The translations under genes were made by a program, and so were the position numbers. Under the pieces are notes generated by a model. It was not told where the DNA came from. It saw nothing but the letters and a program-made list of their open reading frames with translations, and did no database searches. Positions 35,966 through 44,063 of a stretch of DNA of 64,000 nucleotides are shown here, in pieces (position 1 is the stretch's first letter; each line of letters opens with the position of its first letter). The stretch is taken from contig CBDVCE010000002.1 of assembly GCA_965372405.1 (NCBI GenBank), forward strand, positions 73,954 to 137,953. The letters are read 5' to 3'. The stretch is from Sunxiuqinia sp965372405 (GTDB taxonomy: Bacteria; Bacteroidota; Bacteroidia; Bacteroidales; Prolixibacteraceae).

Positions 35966-35998
35966 CTATGGGGTGAGAATTAGAAAAAATAGTATAAC

Positions 35999-37123
35999 AT
36001 GAAAAAGGCCTTATTCATAGATAGAGACGGAACATTGGTTATTGAACCACCAGTTGATTATCAGCTGGATTCTCTTGAAAAACTGGAATTTGTTCCCGGA
36101 GTATTTCGGAATATGCATTTTATAGCTAAGAACCTGGAATACGATTTGGTAATGGTTACCAATCAAGATGGTTTGGGAACTGACTCCTTTCCTGAAGATA
36201 CCTTTTGGCCAACTCACAATAAAATGTTGAAGGCTTTTGAAAATGAAGGTGTGAGTTTCGATGATATTTTAATCGATCGTAGTTTCCCTGAAGACAATGC
36301 TCCAACTAGAAAACCCCGAACAGGATTGATGGGGAAGTATATGGATGGCAGTTATGATCTGGCAAATAGCTTTGTGATCGGCGATCGCTTGACGGATATT
36401 GAACTGGCAAAAAATCTTGGTTCCAAAGCGATTCTAATTAATGATGGCTCGTTAAAAGAAGATCTTGAAAAACAAGGACTGCAGGATGTTTGTGTGTTGA
36501 TAACAACAGACTGGGATGATACTTATGCAACTGTGGCAGCACCTGAGCGAACTGCAATTGTTCAGCGAAATACAAAAGAGACACAAATAAAGATTGAACT
36601 AGATCTTGATGGGTCTGGGAATGGAAATATAAGTACTGGCTTACACTTTTTTGATCACATGTTGGATCAGATTGCACGTCACTCTGGTGTTGATTTGACC
36701 ATTCAGGTTAAAGGCGATTTAGAGGTTGATGAGCACCACACTATAGAAGATACAGGTTTGGCGCTGGGTGAAGCTTTTAAAGTAGCTTTGGGTGATAAGC
36801 GTGGAATTGAGCGATATGGTTACTGTTTACCAATGGATGATTGTCTGGCACAAACTGCCCTTGATTTTGGCGGACGTCCCTGGATTGTTTGGGAGGCTGA
36901 TTTTAAGCGTGAAAAAGTAGGTGATATGCCAACCGAAATGTTTTTCCATTTCTTTAAATCTTTCTCTGATGCATCGCTTTCAAATCTGAATATTAAGGCT
37001 GAAGGTGATAACGAACATCATAAGATTGAAGGGATTTTTAAAGCACTCGCCAGGGCGATAAAAATGGCGATTAAGAAAGATGTTTTTAATTTTGAGCTTC
37101 CGTCAACTAAGGGGGCACTATAA
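35999..37123 (+). CDS. hisB: Bifunctional histidinol-phosphatase / imidazoleglycerol-phosphate dehydratase
   Basis: A 374-residue fusion. The N-terminal HAD phosphatase (about 1-165) has the nucleophile motif FIDRDGTLV with Asp8 and Asp10, and a Cys/His-poor metal loop. The dehydratase half (about 185-374) has HFFDHMLDQIARHSG, DEHHTIEDTGLALGEAF and NEHHKIEGIFKALARA with metal-binding His clusters. The fusion is the form found in enterobacteria and Bacteroidota. It carries out two non-consecutive steps of histidine synthesis. Confidence 0.96.
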   Translation: MKKALFIDRDGTLVIEPPVDYQLDSLEKLEFVPGVFRNMHFIAKNLEYDLVMVTNQDGLGTDSFPEDTFWPTHNKMLKAFENEGVSFDDILIDRSFPEDNAPTRKPRTGLMGKYMDGSYDLANSFVIGDRLTDIELAKNLGSKAILINDGSLKEDLEKQGLQDVCVLITTDWDDTYATVAAPERTAIVQRNTKETQIKIELDLDGSGNGNISTGLHFFDHMLDQIARHSGVDLTIQVKGDLEVDEHHTIEDTGLALGEAFKVALGDKRGIERYGYCLPMDDCLAQTALDFGGRPWIVWEADFKREKVGDMPTEMFFHFFKSFSDASLSNLNIKAEGDNEHHKIEGIFKALARAIKMAIKKDVFNFELPSTKGAL

Positions 37124-37134
37124 TAGATTTTGTA

Positions 37135-38019
37135 ATGAAAAGTATCAAACAACTTCGGGAGAAAAAAAATACAGCAATTCTTTTAATTCATTGTGATGAT
37201 AAACAAGGGATTCTGGCAACTGTTACAGAATTTTTAAATAAGAATAATGGAAATATCATCTATCTTGATCAGTATGTTGATCGTTTGGAGAAAGTATTTT
37301 ACATGAGGGTGGAGTGGGAACTTGAAGGATTTGCAATTCCTGCCGAAAAGGTTGGAGAGTATTTCAATACTTTGATTGCCTCGAAACTTGATATGAATTT
37401 CAAGCTTTATTTTTCAGAAGAAATTCCACGTATGGCCATTTTTGTTTCAAAGATGTCGCATTGTTTATTTGATATTCTATCTAGGTATACCGCTGGTGAA
37501 TGGGATGTTGAGATTCCTTTGATTGTTAGCAATCATGAAAAACTGAAACCTGTTGCCGACCGGTTTGGTATTGATTTTCACTATTTCCCAATTAATAAAG
37601 AGAATAAAGAAGAACAGGAAGCAGCTGAGATTCAATTGTTGAAAGAGCATAATGTCGATTTTATAGTCCTTGCTCGTTACATGCAAATTCTTTCAGGTGA
37701 TTTTGTAGACAATTATCCGAATAAGGTGATCAATATTCATCATTCATTTTTGCCTGCGTTTGCTGGAGCAAAGCCATATCATGCAGCTCATGAACGTGGG
37801 GTGAAGATTATTGGTGCAACCAGCCATTTTGTGACAAGCGATCTTGATGCAGGGCCTATTATTGAGCAGAATGTTACCCGTTGTAGCCATGTGGATACAG
37901 TGAAAAGTTTGATTCGAAAAGGTCGTGACTTAGAAAAGATTGTACTTTCAAATGCAGTATTTAAACATTTGCAACGAAAAGTATTGGTTTATAAGAATAG
38001 AACAGTTGTTTTCAGTTAA
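37135..38019 (+). CDS. purU: Formyltetrahydrofolate deformylase
   Basis: A 294-residue enzyme hydrolysing 10-formyl-THF to THF and formate. The N-terminal ACT domain (about 14-95, ILLIHCDDKQGILATVTEFL) senses regulators such as glycine or methionine in E. coli; the formyl-hydrolase domain has INIHHSFLPAFAGAKPYHAA with the catalytic His, and a later Asp in HFVTSDLDAGPI. It lies 11 bases after hisB and ahead of a thioredoxin gene, so it is transcribed with the his genes. The pathway releases AICAR, whose reuse needs 10-formyl-THF, so the placement may link folate balance to histidine synthesis; that is inference. Confidence 0.92.
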   Translation: MKSIKQLREKKNTAILLIHCDDKQGILATVTEFLNKNNGNIIYLDQYVDRLEKVFYMRVEWELEGFAIPAEKVGEYFNTLIASKLDMNFKLYFSEEIPRMAIFVSKMSHCLFDILSRYTAGEWDVEIPLIVSNHEKLKPVADRFGIDFHYFPINKENKEEQEAAEIQLLKEHNVDFIVLARYMQILSGDFVDNYPNKVINIHHSFLPAFAGAKPYHAAHERGVKIIGATSHFVTSDLDAGPIIEQNVTRCSHVDTVKSLIRKGRDLEKIVLSNAVFKHLQRKVLVYKNRTVVFS

Positions 38020-38036
38020 TACTTAAAATAAGAGGG

Positions 38037-38567
38037 ATGAAATATTTGGTGATGATTTTTGTATGTATGGCAACATTAGTTCAAGCACAGGTTTCAACGA
38101 AAGTCGTACCTGCTGATTATGGTTATCTTGTGAAAATTGGACAACAGGCACCTGATTTTGAATCGATGACAGCAGATGGTAAAAAGATAAAGCTATCAGA
38201 GTTGAAGGGAAAGATTGTTATGCTTCAGTTTACTGCAAGTTGGTGTTCTGTTTGTATTAAAGAAATGCCTCATATTGAAAAAGAAATTTGGTTGAAGCAT
38301 AAAGACAATGAAAATTTTGCATTGTTTGGAATTGACCTGAATGAGCCAGCAGAAAAAGTGACGAAGTTTGCAAAACAAATTCCTATAAGCTACCCTTTGG
38401 TGCTTGATCCAAAAGGAAAAATATTCTACTCGTATGCACAAAAAGGAGCAGGAGTTACCAGAAATGTAATCATCGATAAAACTGGGAAGATTGTCTACAT
38501 GACTCGTTTGTTTAAGCAAGAAGAGTTTGATGAGATGAAAGAAGTGATTGAAAGACTTTTGAAATAG
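38037..38567 (+). CDS. TlpA-like thioredoxin within the his operon
   Basis: A 176-residue exported thioredoxin-fold protein. The signal peptide ends LVQAQ and the active site is SWCSVCIKEMP (Cys70 and Cys73, CSVC rather than CGPC). It begins 17 bases past purU. No reason for a redox protein in a histidine operon is visible; it may simply be a co-transcribed passenger, since a small element follows it. Confidence 0.82.
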   Translation: MKYLVMIFVCMATLVQAQVSTKVVPADYGYLVKIGQQAPDFESMTADGKKIKLSELKGKIVMLQFTASWCSVCIKEMPHIEKEIWLKHKDNENFALFGIDLNEPAEKVTKFAKQIPISYPLVLDPKGKIFYSYAQKGAGVTRNVIIDKTGKIVYMTRLFKQEEFDEMKEVIERLLK

Positions 38568-38582
38568 TACAAAGAATAGTTC

Positions 38583-38706
38583 CTAAGTTGCAAAGCAACA
38601 AAGTATTAAAGTCTATATTGAAGAATGCTTTCTGCTTTTCCAGGAAAAAATATAACTCAGAAATCCGGTTACTCTGGCACTTTGTAACTTTGTTTCTTTG
38701 AATCTT
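38583..38706 (+). mobile_element. Internally deleted copy of the four-helix-bundle element, before hisH
   Basis: This spacer matches the ends of the element at 39325-39750. 5' end: CCTAAGTT-CA-AG-CA-AAGTATT-AA. 3' end: ATGCTTTCTGC(T/C)TTT, which in the intact copy encodes Met-Leu-Ser-Ala-Phe of the four-helix-bundle gene, and then ACTTTGT, CTTTG, CTTTGAA, CTTAA blocks. The two ends are inverted repeats of one another (CAAAG/CTTTG motifs). Everything between is missing. The 3' end stops seven bases before the hisH ATG. Confidence 0.6.
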
Positions 38707-38712
38707 AATAAA

Positions 38713-39321
38713 ATGAATTTAGTAATAATAAAATACAACGCCGGAAATGTAGAATCGGTTAATAATGCTTTGGAGCGATTAGGTGTGAATGCCGAAATAA
38801 CCGGTGATCATGAGAAAATAAAAGCTGCGGATAAAGTGATTTTCCCAGGTGTTGGTGAAGCAAGTACGACGATGGCCTACCTAAAGAAAGAAGGACTTGA
38901 TAAGTTGATCCCATCTTTGATTCAACCTGTTCTTGGTATTTGTTTAGGCTTGCAGCTAATGTGTAGTCATTCCGAAGAAAGGGATACTCCATGTTTGGGT
39001 ATTTTTGATGAGAAGGTAAAGCGTTTTGTCCCTGAGCCTGGAAAGGAGTTTATTACCAAAGTTCCGCATATGGGATGGAATAATATTACAAATTTAAAGA
39101 GTGATTTGTTTAACGAAGAGCTTAATGAACAGTTTGTCTACTTTGTGCATTCATACTATGCAACAGTTGGAAAAGATACCGCTGCAATGGCAAATTATAT
39201 CAACCCATTTAGTGCAGCACTCCAAAAAGATAACTTTTATGCAACCCAGTTTCACCCTGAAAAGAGTGGGCCTATTGGAGCAAAAATCCTTGATAATTTT
39301 TTAAAAATAAGAAGTTCATAA
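38713..39321 (+). CDS. hisH: Imidazole glycerol phosphate synthase, glutaminase subunit
   Basis: A 202-residue class I glutamine amidotransferase that feeds ammonia to HisF. ATG 38713 gives the expected MNLVIIKYNAGNV start; an in-frame TTG at 38698 lies inside the repeat element and is rejected. Nucleophile Cys77 in LGICLGLQLM, with the His-Glu pair in QFHPEKS near the C-terminus. The gene is bracketed by two related small repeat elements. Confidence 0.95.
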   Translation: MNLVIIKYNAGNVESVNNALERLGVNAEITGDHEKIKAADKVIFPGVGEASTTMAYLKKEGLDKLIPSLIQPVLGICLGLQLMCSHSEERDTPCLGIFDEKVKRFVPEPGKEFITKVPHMGWNNITNLKSDLFNEELNEQFVYFVHSYYATVGKDTAAMANYINPFSAALQKDNFYATQFHPEKSGPIGAKILDNFLKIRSS

Positions 39322-39324
39322 GTG

Positions 39325-39750
39325 CCTAAGTTCCATAGTTCATAAGTATTGAAATATGAAAACATACAGAGAAATAAAAGTTTGGCAAAAGTCTACGGGA
39401 TTGGTTACAGAAATCTATGGATTGACAAAAGTATTTCCTAACCATGAGCTATATGGACTAACAAGTCAAATTAGAAGAAGTGCGATTTCAATACCATCAA
39501 ATATAGCTGAAGGTTTTGGGAGGAGATCTTAGAAAGACTTTAAACGCTTCTTACAAATTACGATGGGATCACTTTTCGAATTGCAAACTCAACTAGAGAT
39601 ATCAAAGAATTTAAATTATCTGGATAATGATGGATTTGACGAACTCTTTCAAGATTCTAGGGAAATAGAAAGGATGCTTTCTGCCTTTATTCAATCGATA
39701 AATGATAAAATCTAACTGAGGTACTTTGTGTCTTTGTTACTTTGAAACTT
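39325..39750 (+). mobile_element. Small inverted-repeat element carrying a four-helix-bundle gene, between hisH and hisA
   Basis: The 5' end (CCTAAGTTCCATAG ... AAGTATTGAA) and 3' end (GTACTTTGTG, CTTTGTTACTTTGAAACTT) match those of the deleted copy upstream of hisH. The complement of the 3' end (CAAAGTAACAAAG...) resembles the 5' end of the other copy (GTTGCAAAGCAACAAAGT), so the element has degenerate terminal inverted repeats. Its only gene is the four-helix-bundle pseudogene; no transposase is present, so it would need to be moved in trans. Confidence 0.55.
39356..39715 (+). pseudogene. Four-helix-bundle (S23 / 23S rRNA intervening-sequence type) protein gene, broken by TAG
   Basis: The frame from ATG 39356 to TAA 39713 reads the typical family sequence (MKTYREIKVWQKS, LYGLTSQIRRSAISIPSNIAEG, then KDFKRFLQI and MGSLFELQTQLEIS) over 119 codons, but codon 59 (39530-39532) is TAG at a place where relatives carry a sense codon. 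No frameshift is needed. Members of this family are encoded in 23S rRNA intervening sequences and as stand-alone small genes; a relative acts as the Avd accessory of diversity-generating retroelements. None of those contexts is present here. Function of the stand-alone genes is unknown. Confidence 0.85.
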
Positions 39751-39756
39751 AAAAAT

Positions 39757-40497
39757 ATGAACTCAGAAACTAAAATTACAATAATACCAGCCATTGATTT
39801 AATTGATGCTAAATGTGTTCGGCTATCGCAAGGCGATTATAACCAGAAAACGGTTTATAATGAAAACCCACTGGAAGTTGCCAAAATGTTTGAAGATGCT
39901 GGAATCACACGATTGCATCTGGTTGATTTGGACGGTGCCAAAGCAAAACATATCATCAATCATAAGGTATTGGAAACCATTGCTACTAAAACCAATTTAG
40001 TTATTGACTTTGGTGGTGGACTAAAAAGTGACGAGGATCTACGCATTGCTTTTGAAAGTGGTGCTGAAATGGTAACTGGTGGAAGTATTGCGGTAAAAGA
40101 TCGGGAAATATTTCTGAGCTGGATTGAAAAATATGGGACTGAAAAAATTATTTTGGGAGCTGATGCCAAGGATAAGATGATTGCCGTTAGCGGTTGGCAG
40201 GAGGTTTCTGAATTGCCTATTATTGAATTTATAGAAGGCTATATTGGACAAGGTATTAAGCAAGTTATCTCTACAGATATCGCTCGCGATGGAATGCTCA
40301 CCGGGCCTAGCATTGACCTCTATAAAGAAATTATGAATGAATTTGAGGGTATTGGACTTATTGCGAGTGGGGGAATAGCAACGATGAGTGATATTCATGA
40401 GTTGAACGAAATGGGTGTTCCTGGCGTAATAACAGGAAAGGCTATTTATGAGAATAGAATCAGTCTGGATGAAATTAGTAAGTTTATAAGTGCATAA
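39757..40497 (+). CDS. hisA: HisA isomerase (ProFAR isomerase)
   Basis: A 246-residue TIM-barrel enzyme opening the ribose of ProFAR to PRFAR. I start at ATG 39757; an in-frame TTG at 39742 lies in the element end. Conserved IIPAIDLIDAKCVRLSQGDY with the first catalytic Asp, the second barrel half VISTDIARDGMLTGPS with the second Asp, and ASGGI phosphate-binding loops. The upstream ten or so bases come from the end of the four-helix-bundle element. Confidence 0.95.
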   Translation: MNSETKITIIPAIDLIDAKCVRLSQGDYNQKTVYNENPLEVAKMFEDAGITRLHLVDLDGAKAKHIINHKVLETIATKTNLVIDFGGGLKSDEDLRIAFESGAEMVTGGSIAVKDREIFLSWIEKYGTEKIILGADAKDKMIAVSGWQEVSELPIIEFIEGYIGQGIKQVISTDIARDGMLTGPSIDLYKEIMNEFEGIGLIASGGIATMSDIHELNEMGVPGVITGKAIYENRISLDEISKFISA

Positions 40498-40547
40498 GTA
40501 CAATTCAGATATGCACTCATGTACTTCGAATAAATGAATTTAAGAAA

Positions 40548-41300
40548 ATGTTAGCAAAACGAATTATACCATGCCTGGATATTAAAGACGGTCAGACCGT
40601 AAAGGGTGTGAACTTTGTCAATATACAGGCGGTAGGTGATCCGGTTGAACTCGGTGCACTTTATGCAGAGCAAGGAGCTGATGAATTAGTTTTTTTAGAT
40701 ATCACAGCAACTCATGAAGGAAGAAAGACTTTTGTGCAATTGGTGAAGCGCATTGCGCGGGAATTGAACATTCCTTTTACAGTTGGAGGTGGAATTAGTG
40801 AACTGAAAGATGCTGATGCTTTGCTAAGTGCTGGGGCTGATAAGATCAGTATCAATTCGTCGGCTGTTCGTAATCCGCAGTTGATCAATGATCTTGCCAA
40901 GAATTTTGGAACTCAATTTGTAGTTGTGGCTATTGATGCCAAGAATTATGATGATCACTGGACGGTGACTGTCAATGGAGGTCGTATTCCAACCGACAAA
41001 GAATTGTTCTCCTGGGCAAAAGAAGCTGAAGACCGTGGTGCCGGGGAGATCCTATTTACTTCTATGGATCACGATGGCACTAAAAGTGGTTTTGCAAATG
41101 CCGAGCTTTCACGAATGGCAGATATGTTGAAAATTCCAATAATTGCCTCTGGTGGTGCCGGTAATATGGAGCACTTTGTTGATGTATTTACTAAAGGGAA
41201 AGCAGACGCAGGACTTGCAGCAAGTATCTTCCATTACAAAGAAATTGCTATCCCTGATTTGAAAGATTATTTAAGAAACAAAAACATTCCAATTCGATAA
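40548..41300 (+). CDS. hisF: Imidazole glycerol phosphate synthase, cyclase subunit
   Basis: A 250-residue TIM-barrel partner of HisH that produces imidazole-glycerol phosphate and AICAR. Features: MLAKRIIPCLDIKDGQTVKGVNF with catalytic Asp11, FTVGGGIS, and TSMDHDGTKSGF with the second Asp. Homologous to the adjacent hisA; 50-base spacing. Confidence 0.96.
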   Translation: MLAKRIIPCLDIKDGQTVKGVNFVNIQAVGDPVELGALYAEQGADELVFLDITATHEGRKTFVQLVKRIARELNIPFTVGGGISELKDADALLSAGADKISINSSAVRNPQLINDLAKNFGTQFVVVAIDAKNYDDHWTVTVNGGRIPTDKELFSWAKEAEDRGAGEILFTSMDHDGTKSGFANAELSRMADMLKIPIIASGGAGNMEHFVDVFTKGKADAGLAASIFHYKEIAIPDLKDYLRNKNIPIR

Positions 41301-41316
41301 CAATTTAATACAAGAT

Positions 41317-41919
41317 ATGAGTGTTCAATTAGATTTCTCAAAACAAAACGGGTTAGTTCCGGCAGTCATTCAAGACAACAAAACCAGTAAAGTATTGATG
41401 CTTGGCTTTATGAATGAGGAGGCCTATGCAAAAACAAAAGAAACAGGACAGGTTACTTTTTTTAGCCGAACGAAAAATCGGTTATGGACAAAAGGAGAGG
41501 AAAGTGGAAACTTTCTGAATGTGGTTTCAATCGCTTCTGATTGCGATAATGATACCTTGCTTATTAAAGTGAATCCGGTTGGGCCTGTTTGCCATAAAGG
41601 AACTGATACGTGTTGGAATGAAAAAAATGAGGTGAGTGAGCTTGATTTTTTAGTGCATTTACAGGACTTTATCGATAAGCGTAAAGTAGAAATGCCAGAA
41701 GGTTCTTATACAACCTCTTTGTTTAATAAAGGGACACGTACGATTACTCAGAAAGTGGGAGAGGAAGCTGTTGAAACGATTATTGGAGCAATGGCAAACG
41801 ATGATGAGAATTTCTTGTATGAAGGAGCTGATTTGCTTTATCATTTAATTGTTTTGCTTACGCACAAAGGTTATCGAATTGAGGATTTGGCTAAAGAGCT
41901 AATGAAGAGACATAAATAG
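41317..41919 (+). CDS. hisI: Bifunctional phosphoribosyl-AMP cyclohydrolase / phosphoribosyl-ATP pyrophosphatase
   Basis: A 200-residue fusion (HisIE) doing steps two and three of the pathway. The HisI half (about 1-105) has MLGFMNEEAYAKT, FFSRTKNRLWTKGEESGN and the metal-binding SDCDNDTL and CHKGTDTCW; the HisE half (about 110-200) has TSLFNKGTRTITQKVGEEAVE, a MazG-like all-alpha fold. Last gene of the operon; a terminator follows 18 bases later. Confidence 0.95.
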   Translation: MSVQLDFSKQNGLVPAVIQDNKTSKVLMLGFMNEEAYAKTKETGQVTFFSRTKNRLWTKGEESGNFLNVVSIASDCDNDTLLIKVNPVGPVCHKGTDTCWNEKNEVSELDFLVHLQDFIDKRKVEMPEGSYTTSLFNKGTRTITQKVGEEAVETIIGAMANDDENFLYEGADLLYHLIVLLTHKGYRIEDLAKELMKRHK

Positions 41920-41937
41920 AAATAATCGATATATAAT

Positions 41938-41973
41938 AAAAAAGCCATCAGTCAGTTGACCGATGGCTTTTTT
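41938..41973 (+). terminator. Terminator of the histidine operon
   Basis: AAAGCCATC (41941-41949) and GATGGCTTT (41962-41970) with flanking A and T runs; effective for both the his operon and the convergent Lrp gene. Confidence 0.85.
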
Positions 41974-41991
41974 ATGGTGAAAAAATCTTTT

Positions 41992-42474
41992 TTACTTAAC
42001 AGGCACTTGTCTTTTAAAATCCATTTCTAAAGAGATGAAAGTTTCAGTACGAGCAATTCCATCAACTTCTTGTAGATCTTCATCAATAATTTTTTTCAAA
42101 TGTTTATTTGTTTTAGTCTGAATTTTAATGAAAATAGCATATTGCCCAGTTGTATAATGGCATTCAACAATCTCCGGAATTTTTCTTAGCTCTTCAACAA
42201 CTTGTTTGTGAAATTTCGCTTTTTCAAGAAAAATACCCATATAAGCGCAAGTGTTGTATCCTAGTTTGGAGGGGCTTACGATGAATTCGCTACCGGAAAC
42301 TACACCTAGATTTAAAAGTCGTTGTACCCTTTGGTGAATAGCAGCACCTGAAACTCCACACTCCCTGGCTACTTCCAAAAAAGGAATTCTGGCATTTTTG
42401 GTAATGAGCCTGAGTATCTTTTCGTCAAGTTCATCAATCTGCGGTAGAGGCTCAATATAATCTTGGTTCATCAT
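41992..42474 (-). CDS. Lrp/AsnC-family transcriptional regulator
   Basis: A 160-residue regulator with an N-terminal helix-turn-helix (about 14-60, DELDEKILRLITKNARIPFLEVARECGVSGAAIHQRVQRL) and a C-terminal RAM ligand-binding domain (about 75-150, ending in ETFISLEMDF). The family senses amino acids and feast/famine state. It converges on the his operon from the other side of the terminator; control of his genes is possible but its own targets cannot be read from sequence. Confidence 0.9.
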   Translation of the reverse strand: MMNQDYIEPLPQIDELDEKILRLITKNARIPFLEVARECGVSGAAIHQRVQRLLNLGVVSGSEFIVSPSKLGYNTCAYMGIFLEKAKFHKQVVEELRKIPEIVECHYTTGQYAIFIKIQTKTNKHLKKIIDEDLQEVDGIARTETFISLEMDFKRQVPVK

Positions 42475-42711
42475 TAATTTTATTAAAAATTACTACTTAG
42501 AGTTTGACATGTAAAAGTATTTAAAAATGACAATCTATAATCAAAATTGTTTAAGAACATGACATTTGTGATAATCTGTAAGCATAAGCTATGATATCAC
42601 AAAACTCATCATATTGATTTGCGAGCAAATGTAGAACAATTTTTTAAATTTTCTAATGATATAGTCTATCCTTAAAAAATTAAGTTTTAGCATTATTTTT
42701 TTAAGGATTAA

Positions 42712-43998
42712 TTATGCTTTTGACTCTAGAAAATCACTTAAATCATTTCCACTTGGAGTTTGAAAAACACGAAGCTCAAATTCTGGTAAAATAGCAAGTA
42801 CATGATCCATAATATCAGCCTGTATCGCTTCGAAATTAGCCCATTCCTGATCTTTGCTGAAAACATAGATTTCAATAGGCAAACCTTTATCTGTTGGTTG
42901 AAGGTGACGAATTAAAAATGTCATTGAATCATGAACCATTGGGTGTTGATGAAGATATTCTTCAAGGTATTTTCTGAAAATTCCAAGATTGGTTTGTCTG
43001 CGTCCATTAAATGTGTCACCTTCCGGAACTTTCAGTTTTTTATTAAAATCCTGAATTTCTTTTTGTTTAAGCTCAATGTAATCACTTAAAAGATGAAAAT
43101 GACTCAGCTTCTCCAGTTGTTCTGCATTACAGAAATGCACACTTTTCATATCAATATTGATGTGTCGTTTAATCCGACGACCACCAGATTCCTCCATGCC
43201 AACCCAGTTGCTAAATGATTCGGATACCAGCGCGTAGGTTGGAATAGTTGTAATTGTTTTGTCCCAATTCTGAACCTTTACGGTATTTAAGGTTATGTCT
43301 ATAACTGTTCCGTCAGCATTGTGTCCGGGCATACTAATCCAGTCACCAGGTTTCAACATCTTGTTTGCCGAAATTTGAATACTGGCCACGAAACCAAGAA
43401 TGGTATCTTTAAAAATCAATAAAAGAATAGCGGCAACAGCACCAAGTCCGGCAATTAGAACAAGTGGCGATTTGTTTATAAGAATGGAGATAATAAAAAT
43501 AACACCAATAAAAATAGTGAATATCTGAACCAGCTGAATGTATCCTTTTATTGGACGGTTTGCTGCATAAGATGTTGTTTGGTAAATGTCATTTGCAGCA
43601 TTGGCAAGTCGTATTCCGAAAATTGTAAAAATTAAAACAAAGTAAATACGAGCAGTTCCATGAAGGAGTTTTGTAATTAGCTTTGCGTCTTCAAAATTTT
43701 CAAATGAAAAATCAGTTTCATTAAAACTAAAAGCCGAATAAATTATAAAAGCTGAAGAAAGATGAGCAACTGCACTGAAAACTTTTCTTTTTACTAAAAA
43801 ATCATCCCATAAGGTTTTTGTTTTTTTCACAAATTGGTGCACAACTTTCCGAAGAATATACCTTGTAATTACTTGTGCTGTAAAGGCAACGATAATCAGG
43901 ATGATAATACAGATGAAAACGGCTAGGTTGTTTGATAAACTATTACTTATTTCAAGTTGTTGAAATATGTCAGTAAACAATTTCAATAAATATTTCAT
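42712..43998 (-). CDS. MscS-family mechanosensitive channel (YbdG-like)
   Basis: A 428-residue inner-membrane protein with about five helices in the first 200 residues, then the pore-lining helix and beta domain typical of MscS (VLIAGLGAVAAILLLIFKDTILGFVASIQI and GDWISMPGHNADGTVIDITLNTVKVQNWDKTITTIP). The long C-terminal part and WDDFLVKRKVF near residue 90 resemble E. coli YbdG. The channel opens on membrane tension during osmotic downshock. Confidence 0.88.
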   Translation of the reverse strand: MKYLLKLFTDIFQQLEISNSLSNNLAVFICIIILIIVAFTAQVITRYILRKVVHQFVKKTKTLWDDFLVKRKVFSAVAHLSSAFIIYSAFSFNETDFSFENFEDAKLITKLLHGTARIYFVLIFTIFGIRLANAANDIYQTTSYAANRPIKGYIQLVQIFTIFIGVIFIISILINKSPLVLIAGLGAVAAILLLIFKDTILGFVASIQISANKMLKPGDWISMPGHNADGTVIDITLNTVKVQNWDKTITTIPTYALVSESFSNWVGMEESGGRRIKRHINIDMKSVHFCNAEQLEKLSHFHLLSDYIELKQKEIQDFNKKLKVPEGDTFNGRRQTNLGIFRKYLEEYLHQHPMVHDSMTFLIRHLQPTDKGLPIEIYVFSKDQEWANFEAIQADIMDHVLAILPEFELRVFQTPSGNDLSDFLESKA

Positions 43999-44063
43999 AT
44001 TGCAGGTTGAATGTTGTAATGATTTTGTGTCTAAATTTACTAGTTAAAAGTAATGATTTTGCT

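Noticed and set aside
39530..39532. TAG read as pyrrolysine or selenocysteine-like recoding
   Set aside because: Family members have an ordinary sense codon here, TAG-decoding genes are not seen, and the gene lies in a decaying element.
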